Source: Pisolithus tinctorius
Taxonomy: Eukaryota > Basidiomycota > Agaricomycetes > Boletales > Pisolithaceae
NCBI GenBank assembly: GCA_024663395.1
Contig: JANFAH010000011.1
Location: 806,001 to 870,000, forward strand
Direction: 5' to 3'
Length of the DNA stretch: 64,000 bases
Made by a program: the position numbers and the translations under genes. The notes under the pieces were generated by a model that saw nothing but the letters and a program-made list of their open reading frames with translations, searched no databases and had not been told where the DNA came from. Below are positions 22,618 to 33,954 of the stretch, in pieces (position 1 is the first letter of the stretch; each line of letters starts with the position of its first letter).

Positions 22618-23500
22618 TGTCAAGTATGGGTTTACCCTCGGAGTGACCAGGCTTCAAGACCAGGTGACAGGGGCTAAGTCTGAGTGGCCAAAGTCAAGGC
22701 TGGGAGACAGGGGCCAAGTCCAGTTGGGCCGGAGTTGAGGCCAGAGGTTAGGGGCTAAGTCCAGAGGACCAGACTTAAGGCTGGGAGCATGGGAAACTGA
22801 CCAGTCTTGGAGTGCGCACAAGGGGAAGCCAGTCCAGGGTTGGATCTACCTCCCTTGGTCTCAGCTTATGTGCTGTACCCTTATGCAAGCCAGGGAGAGT
22901 TCTGGGACAGGGGCCAGGGATAGCCTAAGGCTTGGCCTTAGCTATAGAGTAGACTCAAGGGGTAATACAGAGTTGAGGGTAATACTTAGTTGATATTCTG
23001 ACTGAGGGTGCTACAATGTATGTACAGGGGTTAAATACATGAGGCTGGTCCAGAGTAAAGAACATGAAGCCAGACTTGTTGATAAGCTATTAGAAAGATG
23101 ATTAGCAAGAGGAGGACAGCCATAGTGGCTGTGCTGAGGCTAATAGCTAAAATCTGGGTGACCAGCATAACTGGGGTTGGACACAGGATTGTACAGTAAG
23201 CAAAGTCAGATGAATGGGCTAGACTAAATATAGTATAAACAAAGGAAAACAGACCGGAGTTATGTCCGGGTGACCCAGACATAGACCTGGGAGGACCGGG
23301 GTGGAGCAGCACAAGGCTGGGAGGCCGAAACAGACCGGAGATAGGGGTAAAACACTGGACCTGAGTTATTTAGGCTGGAGTTGGGTTATCTAGGGCCGGG
23401 ATTGGGTTTTCTAGGCCGGACTGGGACCGGACTTGACCGGAGATAGGGGCTAGGGGTCCGGACTGGACCGGGACTGAGTCCGAGAGTCATGGATATGACA
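22618..23500. mobile_element. Solo LTR-like insertion in copy A (883 bp)
   Basis: It begins TGTCAAG and ends ATGACA, giving the inverted ends TGTCA/TGACA. CTGAA flanks it on both sides (22613-22617 and 23501-23505). Copy B reads straight through the same point. No coding domain is present. It keeps more CpG (several ACCGG motifs) than the surrounding elements, which fits its innermost, youngest position. Confidence 0.85.
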
Positions 23501-23731
23501 CTGAACACCCTTGCTCTGTTCAGCATCCCCTTCTCAATCAGCATTCATTCATCCTCTCCTGCATAACTCGTCAACAACTTGTGCCAGGAGCACCTCCACT
23601 TGAAGTCTCCCCCACTTTAGGTTTCTCTGCCCTCCAGGTTCTGTGGAGGTAAACCACCACTTGCTCATATTTGTCTTTGGTGTTGGATTTGTTTGGTTTT
23701 CACCAGCTTTCCACACTTTGACTCACACCAG

Positions 23732-24023
23732 CAGTAACAATAACTCTGGATCTTCCCCCAAGCTGGCTTCATTGAAGCTGGGCAACAATAATAACAGCAA
23801 TTTGTCCAAGCCTGAGCCTAGCAAACTCAGCAAAGATGGAAAGCTTACCCCTGAGGAATGCAAGCATTGCATAGACAGAAACCTCTGCATGTTCTGCAGA
23901 GGGTCCAGTCATTTTGTGGACAAATGCCCCAAGAAAGCCAGAAAGGCCAAGGCTCATGCTGCGGCTACCACTGAGGCTGCACCAGCCTCAGGCTTGGGTT
24001 CTACTCCCAAGACAAAAAAATAG
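23732..24023 (+). pseudogene. Gag of Ty3 element 1, C-terminal part with zinc knuckle
   Basis: Continues gag after copy A: an N/S/K-rich linker, KLTPEECKHCIDRNLC, then a CCHC knuckle CMFCRGSSHFVDKC that would bind RNA, and a basic KKARKAK tail ending at the TAG at 24021. Confidence 0.85.
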
Positions 24024-24028
24024 GTAGC

Positions 24029-25400
24029 AGCTCCCAGGACTCTGCACAATCCGGGAGCTGCATTGACTCCAGTTGTGCAAACCTGGAGGCTAGACTCAAT
24101 GTGTCTGCTCTTTCCAGTCTGAATTCATTAACCCCCTATGTCACATTAGAAAACCCAGATTTACCTCGGCTTTGTACTTTAGGGGACTCCAGCTCCACCC
24201 ATTGTTTTATAGATAATCAATTTGCTAATCAACATTCATTTACCCTGTACTTGGTCTCCCCAATCCAACTCTGGCTCTTCAATGGAACATCCACCTTCAC
24301 CATAACCCAAGCAGTAGATGTCAATGTCCACTTTGTGTCCAGTGATGTCACCCTGGTAAACCTGTATCTAGCCCCATTGGATTCTGAGTGTAAGATAGTT
24401 CTTGGACATGACTGGCTCACCCACTACAATCTGTTAATTGATTGGGTATTGGGCAGTCTAACATTCCAGACTCCTGCACAAGGAATGCCAACCCCATCAA
24501 CACCCCCTGTAAGCCCAGTCTCCACCGGCCTCCCTGACTCCAGTCCTAGTGACCAACCTGGCCTTGTGCCATCTGTACCAGTCTCCAACTCCCTGGCTTA
24601 CACCCCCCTGAAGGCCCCTCTGGTTTCCCTAATCAATGCAGCCACTTTTGTGCATGCCTGCAAACTAGAAGGGTCTGTCCAGTTCCAACTTCAGCTCTGC
24701 CCCTCAGACTCAGCTCAAGCCCGATCAGCCTCAGCTTCCTCTCCTCCAGCCTTACCCAATGTCCTGGAAGAGTATCATGACTTTGCTGATGTCTTCAGTA
24801 AAGCCAAGGCCTTGGCTCTCCCACCTCACCAGGAGTATGACCTGAAAATAGAGCTTGAAGAAGGAATGACCCTGCCTCTTGGCACCATCTACTCGCTGTC
24901 CTCAGTTGAGCTGCAAGCTCTCTGGACCTTCATTGATGAGAACCTCACCACTGGTTTCATTTGGCCTACCTCTCCCCATTATGCTGCACCAGTCCTCTTT
25001 GTCAAAAAGAAGGATGGTTCCCTCTGACTCTGTGTAGACTTCTGCAGCCTCAACAAAATCACTAAGAAAGACTGATATCTGCTACCACTCATCTCCGACT
25101 GCTTGGACTCACCAAGCCAAGCCAAGATCTATACTAAGATTGATCTTTGGCATGCTTACCACCTCATCCAGATTGCCCTGGGCAATGAGTGGAAGACTGC
25201 ATTCTGGACTTGGTATGGTTCTTATGAGTGGTTAGTGATGCCCTTTGGCCTCACCAATGCCCCAGCCACCTTCCAATGCTTCATGAATACCATCTTCGTG
25301 GACATGTTGGATGTCTGTGTGGTCATCTACTTAGATGATATTCTAATCTACTCCAGAGATAAGGAGTCCTATAAGCAGCATGTCTGAGAAGTACTCTGCT
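24029..25400 (+). pseudogene. Protease and reverse transcriptase of Ty3 element 1
   Basis: The protease region has LGDSSSTHCFID where related elements have a D-S/T-G active site, so the glycine is lost, followed by the conserved ILGHDWL-type motif (VLGHDWLTHYN). RT begins with HQEYDLKIELEEG and keeps VKKKDGS, a [11 protein letters not shown] block, [10 protein letters not shown] and the catalytic YLDDILIYS. In-frame TGA codons at about 25024, 25072 and 25384 fall at positions usually occupied by arginine. Confidence 0.88.
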
Positions 25401-25423
25401 GGCTTTGGCTTCACAGCCTTTAT

Positions 25424-26140
25424 GTGAAGCCAGAGAAATGTGAGTTCCATTTGGACTCAGTTGAATACCTCAGATTCCACCTTTCCCCTGCCAGCCTCAC
25501 AATGTCCAAGGAGAAGGTCCAGACCATCTGCAACTGGCCTGAGCCTTGCAAGGTCAAGGACATTCAGTTTTTCCTCAGCTTCACAAACTTCTATTGCCGG
25601 TTTATCTTTAATTACTTGGACATCATTGTACCACTGACTCGGCTTACCCACAAGGGGGCTCCTTGGAACTTCTCTGAGGAGTGCCACTGGTCATTCAATA
25701 ATCTCAAGGCCACCTTTACTACCATGCTGGTCTCAACTCATTTCATCCCCAGGGTTCCTATCACTGTTGAGACCAATGCTTCAGACTATGCCATCACTGG
25801 TATTCTCTCTATCATCTGCAGCGATGGCCAGATCCATCCAGTCGCTTTTTACTCCCAGACTCTGACAGCCCTGGAGCTGAACTATGATACCCATGATAAG
25901 GAATTGTTTGCAATCTTTGAAGCATTCTGGACCTGGTGCCACTATCTTGAGGGCTTGGCCTCACTGGTCGACATTGTTACCAACCACAAGAACCTTGAGT
26001 ACTTCTCCACCTCTAAAGTACTCACCTGCTACCAAGCTTGCTGGTCAGAATTCCTGTCTCAGTTCAATATGATCATCAGATTCAGGCCTGGTAAGCTCAG
26101 GGCTAAGCCCAATGCCCTAACTAGATGATGGGACATCTAC
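25424..26140 (+). pseudogene. RT connection and RNase H of Ty3 element 1
   Basis: Continues pol after one TGA. It contains KPEKCEFH at the end of RT, then an RNase H-like domain with ETNASDYAITG (the family has D-ASDYA, so the first acidic residue survives as glutamate), YDTHDKELFAI and a final FRPGKLRAKPNALTR linker. Confidence 0.85.
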
Positions 26141-26169
26141 CCCAAAGAGGGGGATAGTGGCTATGCCTG

Positions 26170-27374
26170 AGTGAACCTGCAGAATCTGAGACCAGTCTTC
26201 ACCCAGGAGCAACTAGCAGTCTCCCTCTGTGCCACTTACCTTGAGTACCTGGTCTTATGAGCAGTTGCCTTAATGGATATAGAAAAACTACACAATGATA
26301 TCCTGACCACACTGCTGGACGACCCAGTCTCACAAATCTGCCTGTCTGACATGTCTGATCCCTGGTGATCAGTAGATGACATCAGCTTCCTTCATCCTGA
26401 TGGAAGGATCTATGTGCTGGACTCAAATGATCTCCACCTCAGGGTCTTGTGGCTTAAGCATGACCACCCCCTGTCTGGCCATTTTGGCCAAAACTGCACA
26501 CTAGAACTCATATGGCATGAATATACCTGGCCCAGCCTCAGGACATTTGTCAAAGACTATGTCTGGTCTTGCATGGCCTGCACTCAGGCTAAGGTTCCCT
26601 GCCATCAGCCTTATGGCCTCCTTAAGCAACTTCCAGTGCCAGAGAAGCCATGGAATTCCATCTCTATGGATTTCATTGAGCAACTTCTGGCCTCAACCAG
26701 CTTCACAGCCATCCTTGTTGTAGTTGACCAGCTTCCCAAGCAGGCCATATTCATCCCCACCCATGACACCATAACAGCCCCAGAACTCACCAAACTACTC
26801 CTACTCCATGTCTTTTAGAAGCATGGAGTGCTGGCCCATGTAACCTCAGACCAAGGCTTGGAGTTCATCTCCCACTTCTTCTGGTCCCTCAGTAAGGCCT
26901 TAGATATGTGCTTACACTTCACCTTGGGCTACCACCCTGAAGGTGATGGCCAGACTGAGAGGACCAACCAGACCCTTGAACAGTATCTCTGAGTGTACTG
27001 CAACTACCAGCAGGACCACTGGGCCAATCTACTACCCCTGGCTGAGCTCGCTTACAACAATGCCCCTAGCGCTACTACCAGTGTTTCACCCTTCTTCACT
27101 AGCAAGGGCTACCATCCTAATATCTTGGTGTACCCAGAGCATGATCTTACCTCTGCCTGGGCTTGCAATTATGCAGTCGACCTAGACTCACTGCACCAGT
27201 TCCTATGCAAGGAAATGACCCTTGCACAACAGCATTATCAAGGACCAGCTGATGCTAAATGCATGCCGGCTCCAGACTTCAAGGTTGGTGACCAAGTATA
27301 TGTCAAAGCCAAATACTTCCAGTCTACTCAGCCATCCAAGAAGCTCTTGGAGAAGAACCTTGGACTGTATCCAG
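26170..27374 (+). pseudogene. Integrase of Ty3 element 1, up to copy B
   Basis: The zinc-binding region includes HDHPLSGHFGQNCT and CMACTQAK. The catalytic core has SMDFIEQL (first Asp), TSDQGLEF (second Asp) and DGQTERTN (Glu). Stops at about 26818 and 26990 break the frame. The coding sequence is cut in LGLYPV at 27374 by repeat copy B and resumes at 29226. Confidence 0.85.
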
Positions 27375-29221
27375 TGTCACACACCAAAGGTGTTGTGGAC
27401 ATGGTTACAGCTGACTCTGCCTAACTCATCGACAAGTTGCACACAATGCCCAAGCATGCAGATGAAGACTAAAGGCCTCATGCGTAGAAAGACTGTCAGA
27501 TGTTAACAGTCATCCTTCGCACAAGAATGAGTTGTCAGTGCTAAAGAGAAAAGAGGAAGCGAGTTAAGTGCACGTTAAAGGTTTTTAGCACCCATGTATG
27601 GCATTCCAGTTTTCATTGTATCTCCACCATTTCCAAAGATATCGACTCTGTTCCCACTCTCGCTTAAAGTGCTCAGCCCCATGATTCTTCCTTCCAAATT
27701 TGGAGAGGATCCTTGCACCCTGTGCATTTCTACAGCACTCCATCCATCAGACACTCATTTCGCTAAGTCCATCAATCATGGCCACCTCTTCATCAATCAT
27801 CTTGCTTGTCTCATTTGCCAGAGACAGTGGCTACATATATCTGCCAGGCATTCCCACCAGCTTCTGTCCTGAAACCCCCTGGTTCATCCCATCATTGTCA
27901 GCCCCATCTCATCCCATGCAGCTTGGTCAGTGTGTTCTCCTTGTCAGTATGACTTCCAGAAGGACGTTCTTTGGTCACCTCAGGTCTGTCACTCAGCTAG
28001 AAAGGTCTTATGTGGTCGTTTCAGTCTCCCTGGTTGATGAAGCATATGGATCATTCCTCCCTGCTCCCTGCACCATCTTTGTTCCAATCTCGTCCATCAT
28101 TCTTCCTACATTGCGACAGCTGCAGCATAGTCTACTGTTCTCCAGCCTCCCTGATTGCATTCATGATGAGTATGACATGCATCTTGCCTTCTTACTGCAA
28201 GATCCAGCAGAAGACGTCCCTCCTTCTCCCTCTCCTCCACCAGAGCCCCATTTGTGAAGTATTTATTGACTTCACTGAGAGGATGAAAGGGTGGGAGATG
28301 TGATCACCTATGCTCCCATTGCCCCACAGACCCCCAATGCCCTAGCCCCCTTTGACACCTGACTCATGCCCTTCAATTCTGGAATTAATACTTCCCTATC
28401 TGGAAACACCATCCATCTGTCATGCTGTCTTTGGATTTAGAGATGTCTCCACTGAGATCTAACTTGCATCGCCACCCCCTAATGTGATGTCAGTGCACTT
28501 ACTCAGTTTCTGATTCTATTTGACTCATTCTGTGATATTTTGACTATCCTTGACTCGTTCATTGCCAATACTTGCCAATCTTCTTTGCTTGCTTACTTTT
28601 CATTTCTTGCTTACTCATCATGATTACTCAGTCCTTACTCATTACTTACCAAGTGTTTGTGCCTTGTTTGTCACAAGCTGTGCCCCCCCACAGTATATAA
28701 TCCCCCATGTACTTAGCTACCAGGAAGCAATCAGAAGCAATCCAGCAGTCAGTTCAGCTCAGCTCAGCATATCTCATTGTCAACAGTTGAGGCTCCACAA
28801 AGGGGTCTATCTGTCATCATTTGTATACTTGGTAGTTGAGGCTCATTTGGAAGAGTCTATCTGCCATCCTTCATCATCTGAAGCTTCCTCTTAGTCAGCA
28901 GTCTTAGTCATCCCCCCCACTCCTGCATAACTCATCATTGACTTGTGCAAGGAGCATATTCTTTCAAAGTCCATTACCCCCAAGTACTTTCAGCTGAACA
29001 CCTTCACTCTGTTCAGCATCCCCTCCTCAGTCATCATCCATTCATCTACTCCTGCATAACTTGTCAATGACTTGTGCCAGGAGCACCTCTACTTGAAGTC
29101 TCCCCCACATTTAGGTTTCTCTGCACTCCAGGTTCTGCAGAGGCAAACCACCACTTGCTCTTATTTGTCTTTTGTGTTGGATTTGTTTGGTTTTCACCAG
29201 CATTCCACACTTTGACTCACA
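27375..29221 (+). mobile_element. 1.85-kb TG...CA repeat, copy B (in integrase of element 1)
   Basis: 1,847 bp from TGTCACACACC to TTTGACTCACA, flanked by CCAG (27371-27374 and 29222-29225). Removing it rejoins LGLYPV with MAQASTHSFT in frame. It contains the intact ORF at 27778-28257 and a TATA-like AGTATATAA near 28692, followed by short internal duplications. Confidence 0.88.
27778..28257 (+). CDS. ORF of the 1.85-kb repeat, copy B (unknown function)
   Basis: 159 codons, same start and length as copy A. It begins MATSSSIILLVSFARDSGY and ends PPSPSPPPEPHL. Differences from copy A are scattered substitutions with no frame change. Function unknown. Confidence 0.5.
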   Translation: MATSSSIILLVSFARDSGYIYLPGIPTSFCPETPWFIPSLSAPSHPMQLGQCVLLVSMTSRRTFFGHLRSVTQLERSYVVVSVSLVDEAYGSFLPAPCTIFVPISSIILPTLRQLQHSLLFSSLPDCIHDEYDMHLAFLLQDPAEDVPPSPSPPPEPHL

Positions 29222-29225
29222 CCAG

Positions 29226-29590
29226 TCATGGCTCAGGCCAGTACCCACTCGTTCACACTGTGCCTGCTGGACTCAATGCACACAGTACATCCGGTCTTCC
29301 ACATCTCCCAACTCAAACCAGCCATCCCTAATACCATTCTGAACCAGACTCAGCCACCACCCCCACCAGTCAAAGTCAACAGTGAACTAGAGTTCAAGGT
29401 GGCTGAAATCCTTGACTCCAAGGTTGACTGGTGTTGCTGGTGTTGGCTTCAATACTTAGTCTGGTGGACTGGCTATGAGGGGACTGATGAAGAAACCACT
29501 TGGGTACTTGCTACAGAGGTGGACAATGCATCTGAACTTGTACAAGAGTTTCACTCCAGCTATCCTAATAAACCCAGCCCTTTCCAATGA
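29226..29590 (+). pseudogene. Integrase C-terminus and chromodomain of Ty3 element 1
   Basis: Contains HPVFHISQLKPA, the usual end of the integrase C-terminal domain, a proline run, and a chromodomain: EFKVAEILDSK, LQYLVWWTGYEGTDEETTW and an ELVQEFHSSYPNKP end. It is open to the stop at 29588. The chromodomain would target integration to modified chromatin. Confidence 0.85.
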
Positions 29591-29773
29591 GGACCAGCTT
29601 TGACTGGCCTCAGTTTCTGTTCTATTCTCTACTGGTATATAGTCTCTTTTGATTCTGTACTTACCTTGTTTCCTTCTTCTTGTTTTCTCTTATTTTACTA
29701 TAGAAGACCAGACACCAGATGCTGGACACATGACATTCACAGAGGAGAAAACTACAAGACCCTACACTACAGG

Positions 29774-30815
29774 CTACTCAGCCTCAGCCATGTCCTCATC
29801 CTCCCCCTTGGTCTCCTCCTCTTCATCCTCCCCATGGGTTTTCAGCCACTCGGCCTCCTCACACAGCTCATCAGAGTCGAGCTCAGAAGAGCCTGAATCC
29901 GAGGGGGACACTGCCATTCCAAAGCTGTACAATTCATCGATTAGTGACTTGAGGGCATTGGCAATACAGCCTGAATTTTCAACCATGGCCTCTTGGAGCT
30001 TGAAGAGACCTGCCAGGTTGTTGGCTATCATTCCCATGGTGTTGATCAGCCACTCAAGCTTCTCTTCTAAGCCCAAGGAGCACACTGTGCTGGCCTCCTT
30101 CACCCTGCTCCCACCAGCCTCAGGTTTGTCAAGGTCCAAGACCTCAGTTGGCCTTGCACTTGCTTTCACCTGTTTCTGTGTACTGGGCCCAGCTTCAGCA
30201 TTTTCCTTGTTGACTTTCCTCTTCTTGCCTTTGACAGCCTTGGGACTGGCCTTGGCATCCTTCCTGTCCCCAGGCCAGTGACACTTGCCTTTCAATTGAT
30301 TGCATTGCACACAGGCAATGCACTTCTTGTTACTGTCTATGATGAACTTGCAGATGGTTTTGGCCCAGGCACAGCAAGTACAACTAAAGGGGTTGTCAAG
30401 GGGAATATGCACAAAGTTAAAAAGCCACTCACCCAGGTTCCATGACCACTTTCTTCACCTCCCCCCCAGCCTCATCACTGGCCTCAGCCTTACATTTTTG
30501 CTCGGCCTCCTTCTCCTCCTTGGCTCTGCACTTCTCCTCCTCCTTGCATGCCCTCTCCTCTTTGGCCTCCCATGCTGCCCTCTCAGCTTTGGCCTTCTCT
30601 CTCTCTGCCCTCTTGGCCTCAAGCTGAGCCTGTTCTTCCTGCCGGGCTTGCTCAGCCACCTTTCATCTCTTCCTCTCCTTTGCCTTTGCTCTCATCACCT
30701 CCTCTTCATCATCAGTGTCATATCTGATGTTGTCATCAGGGACTTGGGCCCAGTTGATGATGACTCAGCCTTCATTGTTGTTGTCAGTGGTGATGATCAG
30801 TCTTGGATTGGACAT
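29774..30815 (-). pseudogene. Antisense accessory gene of Ty3 element 1 (coiled coil plus Cys-rich motif)
   Basis: On the strand opposite to gag-pol, between the chromodomain and the 3' LTR, one frame runs from ATG 30815 (MSNPRLIITTDNNNEG) to TAG 29774, about 346 codons. It is interrupted only by three TGA codons at likely CGA positions. Parts in order are an acidic YDTDDEEEV stretch, a long charged coiled coil rich in E, K, A and R (residues about 45-125), a cysteine cluster (CTCC, six residues, C, then CIACVQC and C), a basic KGKKRKVNKEN segment, and an acidic tail. The cluster resembles Zn-binding fungal proteins. Codons remain consistent despite decay, so it was probably a real gene. Function is unknown; I suspect nucleic-acid or chromatin binding. 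Confidence 0.6.
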
Positions 30816-30935
30816 GATGAAGAAAATGTGAATGAAAGCTGCAAAGGGCTTAGCAGGCCACAAGTATCAATTTTTCAAACTCAGCCCACCACTCTCGCAG
30901 GGGTCTCATGGCTTCAACCCCTAAGAGGGGGATAC

Positions 30936-31461
30936 TGTCATAGGCATGCCTTGACCCTGGCCGGACTTGGCCTCGCATCCATTCAGTCCAGCCTCAGCCT
31001 CATCAACCACCTACCCCCAGTTAGTCTAGTGTGGTTGACACTGCTTTGCAGTGCCTGTCATTTTGGTTGAATCCTGCCCAGTCCTGTCCCCAGTCCACCT
31101 GTCCCAGTCTCCATTGTCTTTGTCATACCTTACTAATACTTGTCTTACCAATCTTCTTAGCAATCTTTGCAAGACTGGCATTATTGGTCTCTGTACTATA
31201 GTTGTCTCTAGTATATAAACTCGTAGATACTCAGCCTGTACTCCTCAGTCTGAAATCAACTAAGTTTACTCTGATAACCCCATCTCAGCCTAGGACTTGG
31301 ACTGAGACCCATGCAAGGGAATAGTGCTGCATCCTCAGTCACTAAGTCCAAACAGTCCACCCCCCCTGTACCTTTGTCTTTCCTCCTGACCCTGACCCCT
31401 TGGCCTCACACCCACTTTGGTCTCCAGTCCAGCCTCAACCTGGACAACCATGAACTTAACA
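30936..31461 (+). repeat. 3' LTR of Ty3 element 1
   Basis: 526 bp, TGTCATAGGC to TTAACA, preceded by a purine tract and followed by the TTTTC duplication (31462-31466). Confidence 0.9.
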
Positions 31462-31466
31462 TTTTC

Positions 31467-32140
31467 TAGTTTTACCAAACAGACCTGGTTCAGGTTTATA
31501 AATAGGGACTCCTCTGACTTTGCCCTTTCTTTCCCTTCTATAAAGTCCTCTTGTCTCAACAGGGTGTCCAGCCTGCCCATTGTGACTCTGGGTTTGTGAA
31601 CAATAATACAGTTAAACTGACTAAAGTACTGCACCCATCATGCCTGGCATGGTTGAAGCTTCTGTGTGGTCATGAACCACTTGAGGTTGTAGTGATCCAT
31701 CCAAATCTCAAACTGGCATGGGGTAGCCTCAAGGTGATGATGCCACTGCTCTAGCACATGGATAATGGCCAGCATTTCTTTGTCATGAACCATATAATTA
31801 AGTTCAGCTGCAGATAGAGAGTGACTGGAGTAGGCAATGGGTCTCTAAAGACCATTGTCACATTCTACCAAGAGCACTGCTCCAGTGGCATAGTCTGAAG
31901 CATCCATCTCTAAGCAGAACCTCTGATCCTGATTGGGGAACATAAGGATAGGGGCAGTAGTGAAGGCTTCCTTTAGTGTATCAAATGCCACTTGACACTT
32001 GTCATCCCAAATGAATGGAAGGTCTTTCTTCATGAGGTTATTTAGGGGTTTTGCAATCTGTGCAGAGTCCTTAATGAAGCATTGGTAAAAGTTTGCTAGG
32101 CCAAGAAAGCTGTGAACTCTGCAAACATTTGTAGGTATGG
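31467..32140 (-). pseudogene. RT thumb and RNase H of Ty3 element 2
   Basis: On the minus strand: VHSFLGLANFYQCFIKD, then RNase H with EMDASDYATGAVL, a HDKEMLAI-type motif, and FNCIIVHKPRV leading into the integrase linker. It is interrupted on the left by Ty3 element 1 and on the right by repeat copy C. Several stops. Confidence 0.85.
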
Positions 32141-33950
32141 TGTCACACACCAAAGGTGTTTGGTGAGGTGGACATGGATGCAGCTGGTGAATGGAGATGA
32201 AGACCATAGCCCTCATGTGAAGAAGGACAGCCAGAAATGCCAGCAGTCATCCCTCACACAAGAATGAGTTGTCAATGCCAAAGAAAAAGGAAGGAAGCAA
32301 GTTAAGTGCCAATAAAAATTTCTTAAGCACCTGTGTATGGCATTCCAGTTTTCAACATATCTCCACCAATTCTGCAGATACTGACACCATTCCCACACTC
32401 GCTTGTAGTGCTCAGCCATGTGATCCTACCTTCCAAAGTTGGAAAGGATTTGTGCACTCCACATGTTTCTACAGCACTCCCTCCAAAAGATGCTCATTTC
32501 ACTAATTCTTCTGATATGGCTGCCTCCACATCAATCATTTCACTTGTCCCCTTTGCCAGGGACCATGGCTATGTATATCTACCAGGAGTTCCTACCAGCT
32601 TCTGTCCTGAAGCATCCTGGTACATCCCATCCTCATCTGCCCCCTCTCAGCCCATCCAGCTTGGACAGCACATTCTTTTTGTCAGTATGACCTCTAGGAG
32701 GACATTCTTTGGTTGCCTCAGGTCTGTCATTCACTTGGAAAGGTCTTATGTGGTCATTTCAGTCTCTCCAGTCCAAGAAGCATATGGATCCTTCCTCCCT
32801 GCTCCCTGCAACATCTTCATACCAGTCTCATCCATCATTCTTCCAAAATTGTGACAGCTACAGTATAATGTACTGTTCTCCACTCTCCCTGATCACATCC
32901 ATGATGAGTATGATGCACATCTTGCCTCCTTATTGCAAGATACAGCAGAAGACACTCCCCCTTCATCCTCTCTTCCAACAGAGCCTCATTCATGAAGTTT
33001 TTACTTGCTTCACTGAGAGGACAGTTAGGGGGGGAAAGTTGTGATCCCCTATGCTCCTGTCACCCCACAGACCCCCAAAGCTTGACCCCTGTTGACATCT
33101 GACTCACCCTGTCCACTTTTGGATGTACTATATTGGCATCAGATCAGTGCTGCCTCTCTGTCATCCCACTTTGGCCCAGAAGTGATCCCTTTGAGATGTG
33201 ACATGCACAGCCTGCCCCTAATGTGATCCCAGTGTGCTTTCCCAGTTTCTGACATTACTTGACTCATACTTTGACATTCTGACTGTCTTTGACTCACCTA
33301 TTGCCAATACTTACCAATCTTTTGACCTTGCTTACTGATTCTTCACTTTTTGGCTTACTTATCCTTATCAATGCTCACCAATGCTTTCTAAGATGATTAC
33401 CCATCACTTACATTCCTTACTCATCAGTTACCAATCATGTACCAAGTGTTTGCACCTTGTTTTCCTTAGGCAATGCCCCTGTACTGTATATAAATCACTG
33501 TACTTAGGTAGCTGAATAAGAAGACATCAGAGAGCCCCTCTTGCTCACATTTTATCATCACTCAGTAAATCATTCAGCAGCTTTGATAGTTGAGACTTTA
33601 TTAAGGGTCTAGCTATTGTCTACTTTCTTATCATTGTCTATCATCAATATACTTCACTCCAAGTCCTCCCTGAGCTCAGTGCAGCTCAGAGCATTGAATT
33701 AAGTTATCATCCATCCTTCTGTAGGCTGACAGCAGTCTACCCTATTGCTTTCCATTGCATTTTTGCTCCCTCTTTGTCAGGAGCACCCCCAACCCTCAGC
33801 ACTCATCTTTGAGTGTTGTAGCTTGCAAAAACCCTCCCAAATCAAAGGTTCTACCATCTAGGTACCACATAGGCACACCACCACTTGCTCTTATCATCTT
33901 TTGTGTTGGTTTTGGTTGGTTTCCACCACTGAACCACACTTTGACTCACA
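32141..33950 (+). mobile_element. 1.85-kb TG...CA repeat, copy C (in RT of element 2)
   Basis: 1,810 bp from TGTCACACACC to TTTGACTCACA, flanked by ATGG (32137-32140 and 33951-33954). It splits the RT of element 2 between SAMQDWPI and PTNVCRVHSF, which rejoin in frame. It is more diverged from A and B than those are from each other. Confidence 0.88.
32516..32854 (+). pseudogene. ORF of the 1.85-kb repeat, copy C (truncated)
   Basis: Starts MAASTSIISLVPFARDHGY and follows the A/B protein to SSIILPKL, then a TGA where A and B have CGA. This is a CpG-type mutation that removes about 45 residues. Confidence 0.6.
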
Positions 33951-33954
33951 ATGG

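Larger units (their letters stand above)
20981..23727 (+). mobile_element. 1.85-kb TG...CA repeat, copy A (in gag of element 1)
   Basis: It starts TGCCACACACC and ends TTTGACTCACA, with CCAG on both sides (20977-20980 and 23728-23731). Its own length is about 1.86 kb once the 883-bp solo LTR inside it is removed. The gag frame (KTSQDKSKTS, then SNNNSGSS) rejoins exactly when it is removed. It contains the conserved ORF at 21384-21863 and a TATA-like AGTATATAAAC near 22299. The TG/CA ends and 4-bp duplication fit an LTR-type insertion, so it may be a solo LTR of a large element or a small non-autonomous element. Confidence 0.85.
19317..31461 (+). mobile_element. Ty3/Gypsy element 1 (12.1 kb with nested insertions)
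   Basis: A plus-strand chromodomain Ty3/Gypsy element inserted in element 2, flanked by TTTTC. Both LTRs are 526 bp. Internal order is gag with a zinc knuckle, protease, RT with YLDD, RNase H, integrase, chromodomain, then a convergent antisense gene, then a purine tract (AAGAGGGGGATAC, ending 30935) against the right LTR. Repeat copy A lies in gag and copy B in the integrase C-terminus. Without them it is about 7.5 kb. Several pol stops are TGA at arginine positions. Confidence 0.92.

Noticed and set aside
23031..23312. 93-codon minus-strand frame in the 883-bp LTR
   Set aside because: It lies across LTR sequence without motifs; LTRs of this type do not normally encode protein.
30300..31070. 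256-codon plus-strand frame opposite the antisense accessory gene
   Set aside because: Leu/Ser-rich shadow of the Glu/Lys-rich coiled coil on the other strand.
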